The notes under the pieces were generated by a model. That model had not been told where the DNA came from. It ran no database searches and worked only from the letters and a program-made list of their open reading frames with translations. The position numbers were made by a program, and so were the translations under genes. 8,794 nt of DNA from an uncultured Eubacteriales bacterium (lineage in GTDB: Bacteria > Bacillota_A > Clostridia > Christensenellales > Aristaeellaceae), in contig CADCQZ010000027.1 in NCBI GenBank assembly GCA_902803675.1, forward strand, positions 1 through 8,794, in the 5' to 3' direction. Position 1 is the first letter of the stretch; every line of letters starts with the position of its first letter. This document shows, one piece after another, positions 7,127 through 8,794 of this stretch.

Positions 7127-7344
7127 AGCCCGCATTCCTTCCAAAGCTCACTGATGGGACGGCTTTTTCTTTGATCCGCGATATACTCATCATAGGCTTC
7201 CTGCGCGATCGTGATATCATATTCGTCCTCGATCTTCTCGAACAGAGCTTTTTTGAACGCTTCCGATAAAGAATAGGAATGCAGTTTGGCATAGCTCTCC
7301 GCCAGTGCCCTCTCATCATCGGTCAGTCTGATAGAAAAAGACAT
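7123..7344 (-). CDS. RelB-like ribbon-helix-helix antitoxin
   Basis: 73 aa antitoxin paired with the RelE-like toxin. The N-terminus looks like a ribbon-helix-helix DNA-binding domain: strand SFSIRLT (2-8), first helix DERALAESYAKLH (10-22) and second helix SLSEAFKKALFEKIEDEYD (25-43). The C-terminal part (44-73, ending SRPISELWKECGL) is the expected toxin-wrapping region. The start is ATG 7344-7342. Its ribosome site is GGGGGTGG in the right arm of the inverted repeat just upstream. Promoter and palindromic operator lie immediately before the gene, the arrangement expected for autorepression by the antitoxin and by the toxin-antitoxin complex. Confidence 0.85.
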   Translation of the reverse strand: MSFSIRLTDDERALAESYAKLHSYSLSEAFKKALFEKIEDEYDITIAQEAYDEYIADQRKSRPISELWKECGL

Positions 7345-7389
7345 AAAACCACCCCCGTGTAGTGCATCGTACTACACGGGGGTGGTTTT
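7345..7389. repeat. Perfect 19-bp inverted repeat over the toxin-antitoxin promoter (putative operator)
   Basis: The left arm (7345-7363, starting AAAACCACCCC) and right arm (7371-7389, ending GGGGTGGTTTT) are perfect reverse complements around the 7-nt centre GCATCGT. The repeat begins directly next to the antitoxin start codon. It spans the -10, most of the spacer and one base of the -35. The inner part, GTAGT-7-ACTAC, could be half-sites for a ribbon-helix-helix dimer pair. As RNA it would be a strong hairpin ending in UUUU in either direction, so it could also act as a terminator. Confidence 0.85.
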
Positions 7390-7394
7390 GTCAA
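7366..7394 (-). promoter_or_regulatory. Promoter of the toxin-antitoxin operon
   Basis: On the - strand there is a consensus -35, TTGACA (7394-7389), then exactly 17 nt, then TACGAT (7371-7366, 4/6 to TATAAT). Transcription should start near 7359, inside the right half of the palindrome as read on this strand. That leaves a leader of only about 15 nt, containing the GGGGGTGG ribosome site. The transcript therefore lacks the first arm and cannot form the long hairpin. The palindrome would act on this promoter as DNA. Confidence 0.7.
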
Positions 7395-7421
7395 GCCGCA
7401 GCAAGACCCTGTGTGATCGAC

Positions 7422-7450
7422 CAAACAAAAACGGTCCCCGATCGTTTGAC
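7422..7450 (-). terminator. Weak candidate rho-independent terminator after preA
   Basis: On the - strand, shortly after the preA stop, AAACG pairs with CGTTT around a partly paired TC-GGG-GA centre with one mismatch. It is followed by a T-rich run (TTTTTGTTT). The stem is short, so it may be leaky. The perfect 19-bp palindrome about 35 nt further on ends in TTTT and could catch read-through. Confidence 0.4.
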
Positions 7451-7461
7451 GCGGGTGGGGC

Positions 7462-8794
7462 TTACCGCGGGATCTTGCTGACACGCCTGCTGCCCGGCGC
7501 GATGGCGCGCTGGGGGCAGACGAGGACGCACAGATGGCAGCCCACGCATTTCCTGCCGTTGAGCACGGGGCGCCTGTTCTCATCCAGGCGGATGGCCTGG
7601 TGCCCGCCGTCCGCGCAGGAGATCTCGCAGCGGCCGCAGCCCACGCAGCGGGTCGGGTCGAACCGGGGATAGACCACCGTGTCCCGCTCCAGCACATCGG
7701 TGGTGGGGCTGAGGGAATCCAGGCCCAGGCCCACGGCGTCCCTGACGGAAGAAAAGCCCTTTTCCGTGAGATACAAGTTGAGGCCCGCTTTAAGGTCGTC
7801 GATGATCCGGTAGCCGTACTGCATCACGGCGGTGGTCACCTGGATGGATCCGGCGCCCAGGAGGATGAACTCCAGGGCGTCCTGCCAGGTCTCCACGCCG
7901 CCCATGCCGGACAGGTGCAGCCCTTTGAGCTCCGGGTCCCGTTTCAGCTCGGCGATAAAGCGCAGGGCGATGGGCTTGACGGCATTGCCGCTGTAGCCGC
8001 CCACGGCGGACCTGCCCCGCACCGCGGGCGCGGACAGGTAGGTGTGCATGTCCACGCCCACCACGGATTTGATGGTGTTGATGGCGGACAGCCCGTCCGC
8101 CCCGCCCCGTTTGGCGGCCCTGCCGGCGGGAGCCATTTCCGCCACGTTGGGCGTGGGCTTGACGATGACGGGGATGGAGCAGGCGGCTTTGGCCGCGGCG
8201 GTGAACCGTTCCACCAGCTCCGGCACCTGGCCGATATCCGATCCCAGGCCGCCCTCGGCCATGTTGGGGCAGGAGAAATTCAGCTCCACCGCGTCGGCGC
8301 CGTTGTCCTCGCACTGCCGGGCCAGGGTGCCCCATTCCTGCTCATTCTGCCCCATGATGGAGGCGAGGATGAATTTGGACGGATAGTTCTTCTTGAGATC
8401 CCGGAAGATCTTCATGTTCTCTTCCACGCTGTGATCGCTGAGCTGCTCGATGTTCTTGAAGCCGATGATGCCGCCGGAATCCCCGGTGACGGCGGAAAAG
8501 CGCGGGGAGTTCTCGTGGATGTCCAGGGAGCAGACGGTCTTGAAGGAGACCCCCGCCCAGCCGGCCTCGAAGGCCCGGGCGCACATGTCGTAGGTGCTGC
8601 CCACCACCGAGGAGCTCAAAAGGAAGGGGTTCTCGATCGGGATCCCGCAGATATCGCTCCTCAGGCGGTCCTCGTCCGAGGGCAGCGCGGTCTCACACCG
8701 GGGCAGCACCTGGTAGTACAGCCGGTTGAGCGTGTCCCGCACGGGCACCTCATTGGGGCGCACGCAGGCCCTTTCGCAGGGCGCGGCGCAGGTC
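7462..8794 (-). CDS. preA: NAD-dependent dihydropyrimidine dehydrogenase, PreA-type FMN/Fe-S subunit (5' end off the window)
   Basis: PreA with PreT reduces uracil and thymine to dihydropyrimidines using NADH. The visible part is the FMN TIM barrel (DICGIPIENPF onward), including FKTV, the E. coli-like GFKNIEQ, ELNFSCPN, VKPTPN, SGMGGVETW and QVTTAVMQYGYR. Two C-terminal [4Fe-4S] motifs follow: CVGCGRCEISC (codons 7615-7647) and CVGCHLCVLVC (7516-7548). The loop after SCPN reads GSDIGQ, without the ACGQ cysteine of mammalian DPD; as far as I recall E. coli PreA also lacks it. A GTG at 8763 could serve as start and has AAAGGG upstream. However, the frame stays open to the edge and encodes CAAPCERACV, like the Cys-rich end of a GltD/DPD N-terminal Fe-S domain. 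I therefore treat the gene as 5'-partial. The neighbouring PreT should lie beyond the right edge. Confidence 0.88.
   Translation of the reverse strand, partial: TCAAPCERACVRPNEVPVRDTLNRLYYQVLPRCETALPSDEDRLRSDICGIPIENPFLLSSSVVGSTYDMCARAFEAGWAGVSFKTVCSLDIHENSPRFSAVTGDSGGIIGFKNIEQLSDHSVEENMKIFRDLKKNYPSKFILASIMGQNEQEWGTLARQCEDNGADAVELNFSCPNMAEGGLGSDIGQVPELVERFTAAAKAACSIPVIVKPTPNVAEMAPAGRAAKRGGADGLSAINTIKSVVGVDMHTYLSAPAVRGRSAVGGYSGNAVKPIALRFIAELKRDPELKGLHLSGMGGVETWQDALEFILLGAGSIQVTTAVMQYGYRIIDDLKAGLNLYLTEKGFSSVRDAVGLGLDSLSPTTDVLERDTVVYPRFDPTRCVGCGRCEISCADGGHQAIRLDENRRPVLNGRKCVGCHLCVLVCPQRAIAPGSRRVSKIPR

Noticed and set aside
6881..7174. 97-codon + strand frame opposite the toxin gene
   Set aside because: It overlaps the toxin gene, has no plausible ribosome site and its peptide matches nothing, while the - strand frame is a clear RelE-type toxin.
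7123..7344. Toxin and antitoxin both begin with the residues MSFS, suggesting duplication
   Set aside because: The codons differ and similarity ends after four residues, so this looks like coincidence.
1..8794. Search for CRISPR arrays, tRNA/rRNA genes, transposases, integrases or att repeats
   Set aside because: No regularly spaced repeats, RNA gene signatures or recombinase motifs were seen by eye. The only long repeat is the palindrome at 7345-7389.

Overview
The window is a GC-rich bacterial chromosomal segment with gene content that suggests a gut-type Bacillota (Eubacteriales/Clostridia). Clues are strong GGAGG ribosome sites, a CapA-like phosphoesterase of a clostridial type, AzlCD, a PreA-type dihydropyrimidine dehydrogenase and a small cytoplasmic Zn-phospholipase-C-like protein. 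Taxonomy is an inference from gene content; no rRNA or tRNA is present.

Layout. (1) Positions 1-2988, + strand: the last codons of an unidentified gene, a GH31 alpha-glycosidase and a Zn-dependent phospholipase-C-like protein, closely spaced as one transcript. (2) About 2999-6825, + strand: a good sigma-A-type promoter with an extended -10 and a GC-rich hairpin leader, then four tightly packed genes. These are a CapA-family phosphoesterase, a Wzx-like polysaccharide flippase (20-nt overlap with capA), azlC and azlD. The unit ends at a hairpin with T-tracts on both sides that can also end the convergent transcript. (3) 6851-7394, - strand: a RelB/RelE-type toxin-antitoxin pair in an AT-richer islet. 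Its promoter sits inside a perfect 19-bp inverted repeat. (4) 7462-8794, - strand: PreA, running off the right edge with an N-terminal Fe-S-like segment.

How the genes fit. GH31 releases sugars from alpha-linked oligosaccharides in the cytoplasm. CapA plus flippase suggests assembly or export of a surface polymer. AzlCD exports branched-chain amino acids and appears to share the flippase transcript without an obvious functional link. PreA is the FMN/Fe-S half of NAD-dependent pyrimidine reduction, with PreT expected outside the window.

Most of the window is ordinary metabolism. The parts most worth a second look are the palindromic promoter-operator (possibly also a terminator) of the toxin-antitoxin pair, and the open N-terminus of PreA, which looks like the end of a GltD-type Fe-S domain fused directly to the FMN barrel.
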